In this document: positions 4,847 through 6,034 of the stretch, piece by piece
Layout: every line of letters begins with the position of its first letter
Position numbering within the stretch: the stretch's first letter is position 1
Source: Chlamydiia bacterium
Lineage (GTDB): Bacteria > Chlamydiota > Chlamydiia > Chlamydiales > JAAZZY01
Length of the DNA stretch: 6,034 nucleotides
NCBI GenBank assembly: GCA_014239035.1
Contig: JAAZZY010000094.1
Span: 1 to 6,034, forward strand
Direction: 5' to 3'
Program-made: the position numbers and the translations under genes
Notes under the pieces: generated by a model
Databases searched by the model: none
What the model was told of the DNA's origin: nothing
Seen by the model: the letters and a program-made list of their open reading frames with translations, nothing else

Positions 4847-6034
4847 CTAATGACCGATTTGAATACCTCTTTTCCGGATCTCTTTTGGGGTTACATTGAT
4901 CCAGTAGAGAAATCCAATGAGCGCAAGCAATACTATTGCTGATGCAAGCATCACATCATTGGTTGCTAGCATGAAGGCCTGACTATCTATATGATAATCC
5001 AAAAGCTCTAAAAAAGGCTCTTTAACATCATGCAATTTCTGCAAAGCCACTCTTTTCACTTCGGCAAGATTTGGGTTTGCTTTTGTAAGAGGCGCCACAA
5101 TATTTGAATGATGCAATATCGCTCGGTTATTCCAAAGAGTTGTATAGATTGAAACTCCGACCCCACTCATGAAAATCCTAAAGAATTGCAAGATAGAGGA
5201 TGCTCTAGACATTTGATTTTCTGGAACTTGAGACAAAGCCAAAGATGTTAACGGTGCAATATAGCCAATGAGACCCATTCCTAGATAAAAACGTGACCAA
5301 GCAATTTTTGAAAATGTGACAGATGTATTAAAGGTCGTAAAATAGAAAAATACGAGAGCCATTAGAAAAAAACTGATGATAACCATTCTTTTTTGCCACC
5401 CTAGCGCCATCATTTTTCCAACAAGAGGTGCACATAAAAAGGGCAATATTCCCATTGTTGAGAGCGCTACTCCAACTTTGAAAGCTGTATATCCCATATA
5501 GGTTTCGAGCCATAAAGGAGTAATGACAATTGGAGCAAAAAAGACCATAAAAGAAATGGCAAGAGCAAATGTACCTATTGCAAAAGATCTAATTTTTAAA
5601 ATACTTAGATCAATAAGAGGATCAGAGTGCGTATATTCATAAACAACAAAAACAGATAAGCAAACAAAAGAGATTACAGCCAAAAGTTGAATAGTTGGAG
5701 AACTAAACCAATCAAGTTGTCTACCTTTATCTAAGAGAATTTGAAGAGATGTAATTCCGATGATAAATAAAAAAAGTCCTATCACATCAAGTCTCTGCTT
5801 AGAAACCTCTCCTATATATTTTCTCATGTAACTCCAGATAACACTAACTGTAAAAATAGAAACTGGGATGTTGATATAAAAGATCCATCTCCAGTTAAAG
5901 TCTTCTGTAATCCATCCACCAACAATGGGACCTAAGATAGGGCCAACGAGTGCAACCATTGCCCATAATGCTATGGCCATTTGTTTTTTTCCTTGGGGGA
6001 AAATATCGACAAGCAGAATCTGACTCATAGGAAT
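4847..6034 (-). CDS. emrB: EmrB-type MFS multidrug:H+ antiporter (DHA2), N-terminus outside window
   Basis: This is an inner-membrane proton-driven drug exporter of the 14-helix DHA2 branch. The frame runs off the right edge, reading I-P before the first in-window Met at 6028. That Met corresponds to the internal PLSQ segment of E. coli EmrB, so roughly 115 N-terminal residues are missing. The antiporter motif C appears as GPILGPIVGGWITEDFNWRW, then IFYINIP. DVIGLFLFIIGITSLQILLD, DWFSS, PLIDLSI, RSFAIG and SIYTTLWNNRAILHH follow in the same order as in EmrB. The protein ends after a last helix at WINVTPKEIRKRG. About ten hydrophobic segments can be seen. EmrB usually works with the periplasmic adaptor EmrA and an outer-membrane TolC channel; emrA would be expected just beyond the right edge. 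The substrate is not deducible. Confidence 0.9.
   Translation of the reverse strand: MPMSQILLVDIFPQGKKQMAIALWAMVALVGPILGPIVGGWITEDFNWRWIFYINIPVSIFTVSVIWSYMRKYIGEVSKQRLDVIGLFLFIIGITSLQILLDKGRQLDWFSSPTIQLLAVISFVCLSVFVVYEYTHSDPLIDLSILKIRSFAIGTFALAISFMVFFAPIVITPLWLETYMGYTAFKVGVALSTMGILPFLCAPLVGKMMALGWQKRMVIISFFLMALVFFYFTTFNTSVTFSKIAWSRFYLGMGLIGYIAPLTSLALSQVPENQMSRASSILQFFRIFMSGVGVSIYTTLWNNRAILHHSNIVAPLTKANPNLAEVKRVALQKLHDVKEPFLELLDYHIDSQAFMLATNDVMLASAIVLLALIGFLYWINVTPKEIRKRGIQIGH

Noticed and set aside
5328..5513. Second minus-strand frame inside the MFS gene
   Set aside because: It is out of frame with a clear EmrB match that continues uninterrupted on both sides.
4847..6028. Complete 393-residue MFS gene starting at the Met at 6028
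   Set aside because: The frame continues to the window edge and the Met aligns with an internal position of EmrB; the first helices are missing, so the gene is cut by the window.

Overview
The window looks like a chromosomal segment of an AT-rich member of the Chlamydiae, most likely an environmental (Parachlamydiales-type) lineage rather than a Chlamydia species. Three things point there. The order prfB, GNAT acetyltransferase, yebC matches, from memory, the C. trachomatis cluster CT459, CT458 (yhhY), CT457. Coding sequence is AT-rich with very tight gene packing. An ankyrin-like protein with no obvious housekeeping role sits beside the cluster. The lineage call is inference; no taxonomic marker is present.

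Left part (1-3685, + strand): five genes packed like one operon, with gaps of 2, 2 and 11 nt and then a 4-nt ATGA overlap. They are the 3' end of prfB (release factor 2, with the GGQ loop), a GNAT N-acetyltransferase, a SprT-like zinc metalloprotease-type protein, yebC, and pabB (aminodeoxychorismate synthase component I, identified by PIKGT). PrfB and YebC both act in translation, whereas PabB feeds folate synthesis. pabB carries two perfect inverted repeats inside its coding sequence; the 13-bp one is far longer than chance predicts.

Right part (3636-6034, - strand): a truncated EmrB-type MFS drug:H+ antiporter (its N-terminus lies beyond the window) is followed by a 352-residue acidic protein with degenerate ankyrin-like units. 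The latter converges on pabB and overlaps it tail to tail by 50 bp. The 152-bp gap between the two minus-strand genes is very AT-rich. It holds a good sigma-70-type promoter for the ankyrin-like gene, a clear Shine-Dalgarno sequence, two related dyads that may be operators, and a weak terminator for the transporter.

No tRNA, rRNA, CRISPR array, insertion sequence or phage gene was seen. The most unusual points are the uncharacterised ankyrin-like protein, its antisense overlap with pabB and candidate operators, the 13-bp intragenic hairpin in pabB, and a SprT-like gene inserted into a translation-gene cluster. I found no convincing new multi-gene system.
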